This document shows positions 25,318-34,241 of a stretch of DNA of 64,000 nucleotides, one piece after another. Origin of the DNA: Spirochaetota bacterium (GTDB taxonomy: Bacteria; Spirochaetota; Spirochaetia; Treponematales; UBA12059); NCBI GenBank assembly GCA_026398615.1, contig JAPLSN010000016.1, forward strand, positions 26,292-90,291, written 5' to 3'. The position numbers and the translations under genes were made by a program. The notes under the pieces were generated by a model that saw nothing but the letters and a program-made list of their open reading frames with translations, had not been told where the DNA came from and searched no databases. How positions within the stretch are numbered: position 1 is the first letter of the stretch; each line of letters starts with the position of its first letter.

Positions 25318-28300
25318 TCAGCGGGTGATTTTCCGGAAAAGTTCGACGAGGCGGGAGGGCAGGGCCGACACGTCGTTCAGGTACACGAGGCTGTTCCCGA
25401 AGATCTTCGACAGCCTGTCGACGGTGCTTTCGTCGAGGGTGATGCAGATCATCCGGATGCCCGCGTCGAGCGCTTCCTCGAACGCGCGCGCGAGGTCGGC
25501 GTAGGCATAATCCTCGGAGGGCCCTTCGATCCTGGAAACCCGGATCGGGGTTTCCGAGACCATCGTGACGCCGTCCTCGTTGAAGGTGGTGGATGTTTCC
25601 CCCTTGTCGACGATCCGGTCCACATAGAAGGGCATCCCGTCGGTGATGAAGAAGAGGAGCTTGACCCTGGCCTCGACCGGCCCGAGCTTCCGGGCGACGA
25701 GGTGCCTGAGTCCCGGCGCTATCCTGGAGAAGCCGCGGTCCGACGGCCTGAACGCTGACAGTTTCGAGGCGACCGACGCCTCCGCCGGGTTTTCTTCCAT
25801 GTCCTTGATCACGTGGAAGACATTCGCCCTGGCGCCCATGTCGAAGAGCGCGTAGATGCCGAAGCGGTCGTCCAGGCTCCGCATCGCCTCGGAGAGGAGG
25901 AATGCGGCGGACGCTTCGTGCGCGAACACGCTGCGTTCGCCGATGGTCCTTCGGGTCGAGGGGGACATGTCGAGCGCGAGCGCGCACGCGACGTCGCGGA
26001 CCTTTCTCGATCGCTGGATGTAGAAATCGTCCTCCATGGATCCGCCTGCCCGGAAATCCAGCAGGGCGTCGAAACAACGGTCGAAGTCGATATCGTCGCC
26101 GTCGTCCATCCCCGTGCGGGGCAGGTCGAGGCTTTCCTTGAGCGCCTGGAAGGCCTTGCGGACGGAGGCCGCCCGCCCCCGTTCGCGTTTCGCCAGGTCG
26201 TCGGGCGCCTGGGAGTCGTCCGCGGACGAGCCGTCCGTCCCCGAGTCCAGCTCGACGAGCAGGCACTTGTCGCGGATGTAGGCCAGCTCGGCGTGATCCC
26301 ATTCGTCGTACCGGAAGATGGCCCGGTTTTCCGCGAGCCCTTCAAGTTTCGCGGCTTCCGGCCCGCCATGCTCGCCGCAGGCCCGGCGGAAGGATTCCCT
26401 CGTCTCGGCCTCGTCCCGGTTTGCCGGTCCGCCCCCCTCGACGAAGGCTCCGCCCGAGCCGGCGCTCTCTATCTCGAACTGGAGCGGGCAGTTGCGCCCC
26501 TGGCCCGATGCGTCGAGCGACGAGAAGGACACGGAAAGGACGTCGGTCGATTCGCGGAGCGCGTTGAAGGCGCGCGGGAAGCGGCGCGAAAGGTCGTCGA
26601 GGTACGTCCTGAGGACCGAGCCCGCGACCATGGCCGAGTGGTAGATGTCCGCGGCGGCGGGAGCGAAGGAGTCGAGCGGCGCCATCATCTGGCCGAGGGC
26701 GTCGGAATCGGCGTCGGAGAGTTCGCCCTTGAGCTTTCCGAACCAGAGCCGTTCGATGAGGGCCTGGAGGGTCCGGGTTTCCGGCTCGAAGTCCTCGAGG
26801 ACGCGCAGCGAATCGAAATCGATCCCGTCGACCTCCGCCTTTTCCTTCGCATAACCGGGATACTTCGAGTAGAGCAGCAGGTTCACCCGGTAGTCTTCCA
26901 CGATGTTGAGGACGTCCCGGAAGAGCGTGGGAAAGGGCGTCAGGAAGCCGAGCCGCACCTGGTCCGGGAAGTCCGCGAAGCCGCGGTTGACCGCCGCTTT
27001 CACCCGGTACCCGAGCGCGGCGAGCGCGGCCTCGACCTGTTTCGCGTAACGCGCCAGCAGTTTCCGGTTCCGCTCGCCCGAGCCGGGGAAGAGCCGTTCG
27101 AAAACCGCGGCCGTCGCGGAGCAGCGCACGGGATCCTGGAGAAAGCTGCCGAACTCGATATGGGCGGACTCGTGGGCGGCGCCGTGACGGAGCATGAGCA
27201 GGTTCCTGCGGGCGTCGTCGACGTAATTGACGTGGGGCGGCACCCAGATCGCCTTGCCGTCGGTGAAGAATCGGTGCTCGAGCCTGGACTCCCCTGCGGG
27301 AGTACGCCCGCGCCCGCCGCCAGAGCCCGCGTCGACGACGGGCGGGGCTTCGTCGCGGTACGTCCTCAGGGCGACGGGTTTTCCGGTGAGCGCCTGGACG
27401 AAATACGTGAAGCGTTCCCGGACATCCTCGAATTCCACGCCGGAGTCCAGGGAGGACCACACCTTCCTGCCGTGCTCGGATTTCCTGTCGAAGTACTGCC
27501 TGGCGGCCTGCGAACCGGCTCCGGCGGTCCTGACCACGCGCGCGCCCTCGTCCACCCACGCGCTCAGGTCGAGCGAGGGGTGGCGGACGACGGCGTCGAA
27601 GATCTTGGCGACGATCCCCTTGTCCGCGGAGCGGGCGTACCGGAGAAAGCCCTTCACGAGCCTGAAAACCCGCCCGAAGGTTTCGGTCTTCCCCGGGTGG
27701 AACATGGCCGCGCAGGTTTCGATCAGCGAGAGGAGGGACTTGAGCATCTCCCTCGTGTACCGTTCGTCCACCTGGAAATCCGCCAGCGCCAGCGAAGCTT
27801 CGCGGGGTCCGAATCCGTTTTTCACCCAGGTTCGCGAGAGCATGGAGAATGTTTCCCACGCTTCGAGGCCGCGGGTGCTTTCGAGGGAGAGCGCGAGGCC
27901 GAGGAAGAGGGACAGGTCGTCGGCCGAGCCCGGGACGAGGCCTGCGCGGAATTCCGCCATGGTCTTCGCAAAGGATTCACCGGAGGGGTTGCCCGGTCTG
28001 GCGGCGCAGAAGGACACGATGCAGCGGTCGAAAAGTTCGCACGCGCCGCGGACGCCGCCCAGGACCGCGTCGATGGAATTCCAGAGGGCGCGCCAGTCGA
28101 TCCTGGAACCGTCGTAGGGAGAAGTCGTCGCGCCGGCTGTGGACGGGAGGCGGTCGTTCTCCAGGGGCAGGACCGCGATGCGCGCCGCCTGGAACCGTGA
28201 CCTGGCGCCTTCCGCGGCGGGTTCGTACGCGCCGGCGACGAGCCTGGCCTTGCGTTGGAACGCGTTCGACCCGCCGGTCAGCTCCAGCGGTCGTTCGGCC

Positions 28301-28572
28301 GCCGCCCTGGCTTCCCGCGAGGCGAGCGTGACGAGGGCGGCACAGGCCGGGGTCCCGAGGAAGCCCGAGAATTCCGTTTCCCAGACCGCCGCCCGACCCG
28401 GGTCGAAGAACGGCGCGGCGCCCCGGAGCAGGGCCTCCTGGAGCGCCCGGTCGCCCCCCGAAGCCCGGAACGCGGCGGAAAAGATGCCGTAGACGCGGTC
28501 CCGTCCCAGCGCAGGTTCCAGGACCGACGCGAACGAGAGGAGGGAGCGTTCTATCGCGTCCGTGCCGTTCAT
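25318..28572 (-). CDS. Large VWA-domain protein (CobT/NorD-like) partnered with MoxR ATPase
   Basis: A 1084-residue protein with a C-terminal von Willebrand A domain (about 855-1060). Its metal-ion adhesion site reads DMSPS with D868, followed by FFITDGMPF. The long N-terminal part is helical, with a histidine motif HESAH at 467-471 inside HGAAHESAHIEFGSF, of the HExxH form. That segment resembles the HE-xx-H region seen in NorD/CobT-like VWA partners but could also bind zinc. MoxR/VWA pairs act as chaperones that insert metals or remodel client enzymes. The start ATG 28572 overlaps the MoxR stop (TGATG), so the pair is co-translated. No client enzyme is obvious nearby. Confidence 0.75.
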   Translation of the reverse strand: MNGTDAIERSLLSFASVLEPALGRDRVYGIFSAAFRASGGDRALQEALLRGAAPFFDPGRAAVWETEFSGFLGTPACAALVTLASREARAAAERPLELTGGSNAFQRKARLVAGAYEPAAEGARSRFQAARIAVLPLENDRLPSTAGATTSPYDGSRIDWRALWNSIDAVLGGVRGACELFDRCIVSFCAARPGNPSGESFAKTMAEFRAGLVPGSADDLSLFLGLALSLESTRGLEAWETFSMLSRTWVKNGFGPREASLALADFQVDERYTREMLKSLLSLIETCAAMFHPGKTETFGRVFRLVKGFLRYARSADKGIVAKIFDAVVRHPSLDLSAWVDEGARVVRTAGAGSQAARQYFDRKSEHGRKVWSSLDSGVEFEDVRERFTYFVQALTGKPVALRTYRDEAPPVVDAGSGGGRGRTPAGESRLEHRFFTDGKAIWVPPHVNYVDDARRNLLMLRHGAAHESAHIEFGSFLQDPVRCSATAAVFERLFPGSGERNRKLLARYAKQVEAALAALGYRVKAAVNRGFADFPDQVRLGFLTPFPTLFRDVLNIVEDYRVNLLLYSKYPGYAKEKAEVDGIDFDSLRVLEDFEPETRTLQALIERLWFGKLKGELSDADSDALGQMMAPLDSFAPAAADIYHSAMVAGSVLRTYLDDLSRRFPRAFNALRESTDVLSVSFSSLDASGQGRNCPLQFEIESAGSGGAFVEGGGPANRDEAETRESFRRACGEHGGPEAAKLEGLAENRAIFRYDEWDHAELAYIRDKCLLVELDSGTDGSSADDSQAPDDLAKRERGRAASVRKAFQALKESLDLPRTGMDDGDDIDFDRCFDALLDFRAGGSMEDDFYIQRSRKVRDVACALALDMSPSTRRTIGERSVFAHEASAAFLLSEAMRSLDDRFGIYALFDMGARANVFHVIKDMEENPAEASVASKLSAFRPSDRGFSRIAPGLRHLVARKLGPVEARVKLLFFITDGMPFYVDRIVDKGETSTTFNEDGVTMVSETPIRVSRIEGPSEDYAYADLARAFEEALDAGIRMICITLDESTVDRLSKIFGNSLVYLNDVSALPSRLVELFRKITR

Positions 28573-29486
28573 CACATCAGGTCGAAGCCCTTGCAGACGT
28601 CGATGAGGGAGAGCCGCATCTGCTCGTCGTCCGTGATCGGCGAGACGAGGCTGGACAGCACCGCGTCCTCCTTCGGGACTCCCTCCGCGACGAGGGACGC
28701 CGCGTAGACGAGGAGGCGGGTCGACACGCCCTCCGTGAGCCCCTGCGACTTGAGCCCGCGTATCTTCCGCCCCGCCGCGACGAGGGACCGCGCCAGGCCT
28801 TCCTGGCAACCGCTCTCGTGGCGTACCACCTCGATCTCCACGTTCTCGGGCGGGTAGTCGAAGTCGATCGCGACGAAGCGCTGCTTGGTCGACGGTTTCA
28901 GGTCCTTGAGCGCTGACTGGTACCCGGGGTTGTACGAGACGATGAGCATGAACGAGGGCGGCGGCGTCACCGTCGTGCCCTTCTTGACCAGGGGGAGGAT
29001 GCGGCGGTAATCGGTAAGGGAGTGGATGAGCACCGTCACGTCCTTGCGGGCCTCGACGATCTCGTCCAGGTAGCAGATGCCGCCGTAGCGCGCGGCCTTG
29101 GTGAGCGGGCCGTCGATCCAGCGCACGCCCTGGTCCATCGTGAGAAAAAAGCGGCCGACGAGGTCGTTCGCGGTGAGGTCCTCGTGGCAGGGGACGGTGA
29201 CGAGGAAGCTCTTCTTCTTCGCGAAATCGACCGTCTCCGCGCGCACGACGCCCGCCGTGCGGTCCGCCTGGATCCGGGTAAGCACCTTGTTGAGCTTGAA
29301 GGCCATTGCCTCCACGAAGCGCGTCTTGCCGCAGCCCGTGGGTCCTTTCAGGAGAAGCGGCAGCTTCCGCTTGTACGCCGCGGCGAAGAGCCTGGCTTCG
29401 TTCCCTACCGGGATATAGTAGGGTTCCTCGAGGATGTCGGTTTCCTCGATCGCGGTTTCGTTCTCCTTCAGCAACAGGTCGTCCAT
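28572..29486 (-). CDS. MoxR-family AAA+ ATPase (CbbQ/NirQ/NorQ type)
   Basis: A 304-residue AAA+ ATPase. Walker A is GPTGCGKT at residues 48-55, Walker B is GGICYLDEIVEA, and later arginine-finger-region sequence reads STKQRFVAIDFDYPP. The C-terminal CbbQ_C-like segment (TRLLVYAASLVAEGVPKEDA) points to the NirQ/NorQ/CbbQ branch, which activates metalloenzymes with a VWA partner. The partner is the next gene, coupled by a 1-nt stop-start overlap. GGGAGA precedes the ATG, and TTGATC/TATCAT forms a promoter. Confidence 0.85.
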   Translation of the reverse strand: MDDLLLKENETAIEETDILEEPYYIPVGNEARLFAAAYKRKLPLLLKGPTGCGKTRFVEAMAFKLNKVLTRIQADRTAGVVRAETVDFAKKKSFLVTVPCHEDLTANDLVGRFFLTMDQGVRWIDGPLTKAARYGGICYLDEIVEARKDVTVLIHSLTDYRRILPLVKKGTTVTPPPSFMLIVSYNPGYQSALKDLKPSTKQRFVAIDFDYPPENVEIEVVRHESGCQEGLARSLVAAGRKIRGLKSQGLTEGVSTRLLVYAASLVAEGVPKEDAVLSSLVSPITDDEQMRLSLIDVCKGFDLM

Positions 29487-29509
29487 CGTCGGTCTCCCGT
29501 GTGGCGGGA

Positions 29510-29539
29510 ATGATACGGCGGATTCGCCCGGGCGATCAA
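29510..29539 (-). promoter_or_regulatory. Promoter of the MoxR-VWA operon
   Basis: Minus-strand TTGATC (29539-29534), 18-bp spacer, TATCAT (29515-29510). The leader would be about 17 nt and contain GGGAGA. Confidence 0.6.
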
Positions 29540-29572
29540 TACGCTTCGCACGTGCGACCCCGCTTCATGGTA

Positions 29573-29578
29573 TATAAT
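29573..29578 (+). promoter_or_regulatory. -10 element of the DHH-like/membrane gene
   Basis: A perfect TATAAT lies 18 nt before the ATG at 29597, diverging from the MoxR promoter. No good -35 hexamer is present at 17-18 bp, so it may need an activator. Confidence 0.45.
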
Positions 29579-29596
29579 GGCGGCAGGGAGTCGACC

Positions 29597-31951
29597 ATGC
29601 CTCGTTACGAATATGTGGAATTCGGCCGGCAGCTGCGCGCCGCCGAGCCGGGAAAGCTCTACCTCGACGTCGGGAACGACCTCGCGCCCGGAGTCGTCGA
29701 CCACCACCACAGGGACGACGCGACCAGCGCCGCCGAGCTCGTCGTCCGCAGGCCGGGGTTGGTGACGGGATGGATTCCCCCGGGCGCCGATGACTGGACC
29801 ATCGTGGTCCATCGCTACCCCGACCTCGATTGCGCCTGCGCGGCGTACTTTGCGGAAAAGCTCGTCCGGGAGGGCCGACTGCCCGAAGGAGCCGACCGGA
29901 TCGCCGAGTACGTGACCGGCGTGGACCAGGGCCGTTTCGGGGAGATCGACGCCGACCATCCCGGCATCTACGAAACCTTCGCCGTGCTCGTCGATGCCCT
30001 GGAGCTTCCGATGCCCGAAAGGTGGGACGAAACCATGCGGATCGGACGCAGGATCCTGGACTTCGCCCTTTCGAAGGCCCGGAATTTCGGGTCGGCCGGG
30101 CTTCCCGGGAACCTGTTCGATGACGCGCCGGAGGAATTCCGCGCCGCGCGGGACCAGCTCAGGGAAGACCGGGCCGCCTACCTGGCGGACGTGACCGACC
30201 TCGACAAATTCCGGATCATGACCGCCCGACTGCCCCGCGAGCGCTCGGGATCGGTCGAGGAGACCGACGGCGTGGTCTGGACGGCTCCGAGCCCCAAATT
30301 CTTTAAGCTCTGGGCGCGCACCGACCTCGCGCGCTCATCCAGGGGCAGGGGTTTCCGCTTCCTCTACGTGGTCTGGCCGGGCGGCTGCGATGGCCGCGAC
30401 AGGCACGTCCTGAGCGTCGATCCATATTCCGGCTGCGACCTGCGGGGTCTCGGCGCCGCCCTCAACCGGCTGGAAGCCGCGGCGCGCGCGCGGATGGGCG
30501 TGGTCATCGACGGTCCGCCCCGCGACGGATACGATATCGCCGATCCTTGGTACGACGGCCGCGGGCACGATTATACCATCGTCGACGCCCCGTCGCGGGG
30601 GACGGAACTCGAACCCGAGGAAATCGAGAATGTCCTCGCATCGTTCAACGAGCTCGAAGCCTTCAGCCGGACCTCGTGCTCGAGGGTCGTCATCGACCTG
30701 CTGTACCGGCTGGACGCCCCGGAGCCTTCCGGTGCCGCACGGCGTCCCGCCTCCCGCCGCCGCGCGCCAAAGGCCGACACGACAGCCCTTCCCGACGCTC
30801 GCTGGACGAAGCCGGCTTCGACGGCGGGTTATGACTTCAGCGAACCCTTCCGGATCGCCCTGGAGTCCGCCGCCTCCGATTCATCCAGATCGCCGGCCAG
30901 GGCCTTGCGGACGGAAGCCCTGCCCGAGTCGCCTGAGGAAGGGTTCCGTCTCGTCGCCCTGGAAGCCGTCTTTCCGCGATGGGCACAGCCCCTCGTTCTC
31001 GTGCGCCTGGAATCGTGCCCGCGGGACGGGGGTCGGGGCCGCGGCGTTCCCGCGATGGACGCCCGCTCGGTGTTCGCGCTCCGCCACGACCTCGAGACGG
31101 GCGAGGCCGACGCCGTCGCCTGCGCGGTCTTGGGAGCCTTTCCCGAATGGCCGGCGGAAGGGAGGGTGTCGCTCGTGGATTCGTCGTGGCTCGTGGAATT
31201 CGCCGATTCGCGCGTGTCCAGGATCGGCGATTACTTCGACGCCCTGTGCTCCGCCTTCGTCGCGGGCGACGCCGAACCGACGGCGGCGGTCGCTGCCGTC
31301 GGTTTCGATCCCCTCTCGGGCGTAGAGAGGATCGGCAGGCGTTGCGTGATCGCGGTGCAGAGCGACCTGAAAGCCCTTCTGTACGAGTCACGCGACCCGG
31401 AGACACCCGCGGCCGCGGTGCGGCGGATGCGCGATGCCTGGCTCGGCGCGGGCAGGGAGGCGATGCGGGAAGCCAGGCTCAGGAAGCAGCTTCTGGACGC
31501 CGCGCAAGCCCGGCTCGCGGCGGTGGCGGCAGCGGGACACGGGCCGGCCAGGACTTCGAGGGAGCTGGGAACCCTCCAGGACATTCTCGTCGCGTACCGG
31601 GCGGACCGCTACTTTACGGAGGTGTCGGACGACCCGAACGTCGCGGGCATCTGGAAGCTCGCGACCTCCTGCCTGGACCTGGACGCCGCGCTCGAACGGC
31701 TTTCGGATTCGGTGTCGGCCCTGAAGGACCACACGGACACGCGGCGGCGGGCGTACATCGAACGTTTCATCTACGCGGCCACGATCCTCTTCCTGCCGGC
31801 CACCCTGTTCACCGACTATGTCGGCGCCATCCTTTTCGACAGATTCCCCTTTGCCTCACAGGCCGTCGCCATCGTGCTGTCCGGCTACGCGGTCCTGGGC
31901 TTCGCGGTTCTCGGGTTCTTCCTCGTCGACCGGCGCCGCGGGAAACGCTGA
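29597..31951 (+). CDS. DHH-like phosphoesterase domain protein with C-terminal CorA-like membrane hairpin
   Basis: A 784-residue protein of unknown function. The N-terminus has LYLDVGNDLAPGVVDHHHRD (D24 and D35-H36-H37-H38), then VHRYPDLDCACAAYF (H72, D76, D78), then TGVDQG with D110. These are the metal-ligand motifs of the DHH superfamily but in permuted order, since HxxPDxD normally comes first and DHH later. The middle (about 250-680) is poorly conserved-looking. The C-terminus has coiled-coil-like helices and two hydrophobic helices (about 721-778, ATILFLPATLFTDYVGAILF) resembling the CorA membrane hairpin, but without the GMN signature. GGGAG precedes ATG 29597. A membrane-anchored phosphodiesterase or nuclease is a reasonable inference. 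Confidence 0.55.
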   Translation: MPRYEYVEFGRQLRAAEPGKLYLDVGNDLAPGVVDHHHRDDATSAAELVVRRPGLVTGWIPPGADDWTIVVHRYPDLDCACAAYFAEKLVREGRLPEGADRIAEYVTGVDQGRFGEIDADHPGIYETFAVLVDALELPMPERWDETMRIGRRILDFALSKARNFGSAGLPGNLFDDAPEEFRAARDQLREDRAAYLADVTDLDKFRIMTARLPRERSGSVEETDGVVWTAPSPKFFKLWARTDLARSSRGRGFRFLYVVWPGGCDGRDRHVLSVDPYSGCDLRGLGAALNRLEAAARARMGVVIDGPPRDGYDIADPWYDGRGHDYTIVDAPSRGTELEPEEIENVLASFNELEAFSRTSCSRVVIDLLYRLDAPEPSGAARRPASRRRAPKADTTALPDARWTKPASTAGYDFSEPFRIALESAASDSSRSPARALRTEALPESPEEGFRLVALEAVFPRWAQPLVLVRLESCPRDGGRGRGVPAMDARSVFALRHDLETGEADAVACAVLGAFPEWPAEGRVSLVDSSWLVEFADSRVSRIGDYFDALCSAFVAGDAEPTAAVAAVGFDPLSGVERIGRRCVIAVQSDLKALLYESRDPETPAAAVRRMRDAWLGAGREAMREARLRKQLLDAAQARLAAVAAAGHGPARTSRELGTLQDILVAYRADRYFTEVSDDPNVAGIWKLATSCLDLDAALERLSDSVSALKDHTDTRRRAYIERFIYAATILFLPATLFTDYVGAILFDRFPFASQAVAIVLSGYAVLGFAVLGFFLVDRRRGKR

Positions 31952-31975
31952 CGGGGCGCATCCGGCCGTCTTCGC

Positions 31976-32005
31976 TTGACCCGGTTCCTCGCCCCGTTGC
32001 ACAAT
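31976..32005 (+). promoter_or_regulatory. Putative promoter of the DUF4015 gene
   Basis: TTGACC (31976-31981), 18-bp spacer, CACAAT (32000-32005). It starts just after the previous gene and gives a leader of about 45 nt. Confidence 0.4.
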
Positions 32006-32055
32006 CGGAAGGCTGGATCGTCATCGCTTCGCGTTCTCGCGGAAATGGAAGTCTC

Positions 32056-34155
32056 GTGAAATCCCTTCTCCCCCGGAGTTTTTGTACCGCCCTGATATCG
32101 TTCCTTGTTTTCGTCCCTACCGCGGCAACCACGGCCCAAACGCGGACCCAGGTCCTGGCCGGGTATGCGGCCGGCCTCTATCGCATCGTGGACTCCGGGG
32201 AAGCCATCGCGTTATGGAACGGGGGCGAAGTGCGGAAGATCGTCCGCGGCGCCGACGGCTGGTATATCCTTTCATCCGCGGGGATCTTCCACAGCGGCGA
32301 CCTGGTCAACTTCGCGTCGCGGACCGCCGGCTTGCCCGTGAAGACGATCAAGCGTTGGGAAAACGGGGGGAAATCCTTCGTCAGGGAACCCGCGGACCTC
32401 AAGGATCTCGAACTGGACCCGGAGGTCGCGGGCCTCGTGACCGCCCGCACGAATGACGAAGCCTTCGTATCCCGCGATGGCGGCAGGACCTGGACGTCCT
32501 ACGGCAATCCCGGAGGCACGGCGGGCATGAAAGCCGTCTGCGTCGTTTCGTCGCCCGCCCCCCTCCTGTTCGCGTCGCACCCGATACGGGGAGTCTTTTC
32601 CAAGCCCCTCGGTTCGCCGAAGGCCGCGTGGACGCTCGTGTCCGGCTTCGCGCTCCAGCCCACCATGACGAGCCCGGACGAAGTGGCGGACATCGTTGCG
32701 CGATCCGGCTCAGGCGGCATCGAGGTCTGGGCTTCGAACTCGTTCCTGCCCAGGATCTACCGCTACGATACGAAAACGGGAGTATTCTCGATGACCTGGG
32801 CCGGAAACGAGGATTTCGCCAGCATCGAATCGCTCTGCCCTTCGCAAGACGGGCTCCTCTACGTCACGGACGGGGATATCCGGCGCCGCGACCTCGCGTC
32901 CGGGAAGACGGAACGCGACGAGCGGGCATGGAAGTTCTCGGCGGCCGCGACCGCGACGGGGGCGAGGGAAGGTCTCGGCCGCCTGGGCGCGCTCCTGGTT
33001 TCCGGGGGCGATCCGTCGTCGGACATCACGCTCTCCGAGCTCTGGCTCCTCGAGCCGGGGAAGCCCCGAACGGGCGCCAATCCCCGCGCCCGGGAAGCCT
33101 TCGGCCGTTCCGGGATCTACCTCCGCACCGACCTGGCGCTCAAGAGCGCCAGCTGGGCTGGCTACGGCGACCTGCTCCGCTCGCGTGCGCTCGACATGGT
33201 CGTGCTTGACGTCAAGGACGACGCCGGGCGGCTCCGGTTCGAACCCCGCGATCCCTGGCTCAAGTCCATCGCGCGGGTCGCCTCCCCGATCGACCTCGAC
33301 GCATTCCTGGCCGAGATGCAGAAACGGGGCATCGCGACCGTCGCCCGCATCGTCGTCTTCAAGGACAGGACGATGTACGAGCGCAAGGGCGGGGCCTATG
33401 CCGTGTGGGATTCCCGGGAGAAGACCGCCTGGCGGGGCTGGCTGGGGACGGCCGCCGGCGGCGGCGAAATCCCGGAGGAAGGCCGGAAGTACATGGCCGA
33501 ATACTGGGTGGACCCGTACTGCGAGGAGATATGGGAGTACAACGTCGCCGTGGCCAACGAGGCGATAGCCCGGGGCTTCGACGAGATCCAGTTCGACTAC
33601 CTGCGCTTTCCCACCGACGGGGAAAATCTCGCCGACGCAACCTGCCGCTGGCGCGATCCCGGGATGGACAAGGAGAGCGCCCTCATGTCCTTCCTTGGCT
33701 ACGCGCGCGAGAACGTGAACGCCCCCATCGGCATCGACATCTACGGCGCGAACGGCTGGTACCGGTCCGGCGTCAGGACGGGGCAGGACGTCGAGCTCCT
33801 GTCCCGCTACGTCGACGTGATCTGCCCGATGTTCTACCCCTCCCACTTCGAGCAGGGTTTCATGGCCCAGCCGCCGGAAGCCGAACGTCCCTACAGGATA
33901 TACTGGCTCGGGACCCTTCGGACGGAGGTCATCGCCAGGGGGCGCGTCGTCGTCCGTCCCTATGTCCAGGCCTTTTTCCTGAAAGGCGCTTCCTACGACG
34001 AAGCGCATTACGGCCTGGCCTATGTCGCGCGGGAAGCCGCCGGGGTGCGGGACGCGGGAAACCCCGGACTCACCTACTGGAACAATTCCGGGCGCTACGG
34101 GGATATCCCGAAACCGGAGCTCGGCGAAGGGCCTCGGGCTTCCCCCCGGTTCTGA
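32056..34155 (+). CDS. Secreted putative glycoside hydrolase (DUF4015 family)
   Basis: A 699-residue exported protein. I chose a GTG start at 32056 because it directly opens a signal peptide (KSLLPRSFCTALISFLVF, cleavage near TAQ) with GGAAG upstream; the open frame extends far upstream without coding character. Residues about 30-340 form a repeat-rich, beta-propeller-like region (AFVSRDGGRTWTSYG is a BNR/sortilin-like repeat). Residues about 345-690 are a DUF4015 TIM-barrel-like domain: MVVLDVKDDAGRLRF, TVARIVVFKD, DEIQFDYLRFPTDG and VDVICPMFYPSHF are its strand motifs. It probably acts on an extracellular or cell-wall polysaccharide, but no activity is established for most of this family. 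Confidence 0.75.
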   Translation: MKSLLPRSFCTALISFLVFVPTAATTAQTRTQVLAGYAAGLYRIVDSGEAIALWNGGEVRKIVRGADGWYILSSAGIFHSGDLVNFASRTAGLPVKTIKRWENGGKSFVREPADLKDLELDPEVAGLVTARTNDEAFVSRDGGRTWTSYGNPGGTAGMKAVCVVSSPAPLLFASHPIRGVFSKPLGSPKAAWTLVSGFALQPTMTSPDEVADIVARSGSGGIEVWASNSFLPRIYRYDTKTGVFSMTWAGNEDFASIESLCPSQDGLLYVTDGDIRRRDLASGKTERDERAWKFSAAATATGAREGLGRLGALLVSGGDPSSDITLSELWLLEPGKPRTGANPRAREAFGRSGIYLRTDLALKSASWAGYGDLLRSRALDMVVLDVKDDAGRLRFEPRDPWLKSIARVASPIDLDAFLAEMQKRGIATVARIVVFKDRTMYERKGGAYAVWDSREKTAWRGWLGTAAGGGEIPEEGRKYMAEYWVDPYCEEIWEYNVAVANEAIARGFDEIQFDYLRFPTDGENLADATCRWRDPGMDKESALMSFLGYARENVNAPIGIDIYGANGWYRSGVRTGQDVELLSRYVDVICPMFYPSHFEQGFMAQPPEAERPYRIYWLGTLRTEVIARGRVVVRPYVQAFFLKGASYDEAHYGLAYVAREAAGVRDAGNPGLTYWNNSGRYGDIPKPELGEGPRASPRF

Positions 34156-34180
34156 ACCGCGGGCCGGGCTCGCGGCCATC

Positions 34181-34209
34181 TGGAAACGCGCGGGGCTTCG
34201 CGTTACACT
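34181..34209 (+). promoter_or_regulatory. Putative promoter of the first beta-helix gene
   Basis: TGGAAA (34181-34186), 17-bp spacer, TACACT (34204-34209). A GGAGG ribosome site (34231-34235) precedes the ATG. Confidence 0.4.
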
Positions 34210-34241
34210 GGAACAATGCGGTTTCCTACAGGAGGATGAAC

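Noticed and set aside
25813..28200. Long open frame on the plus strand opposite the VWA gene
   Set aside because: It is the antisense shadow of a high-GC gene with a good family match on the minus strand.
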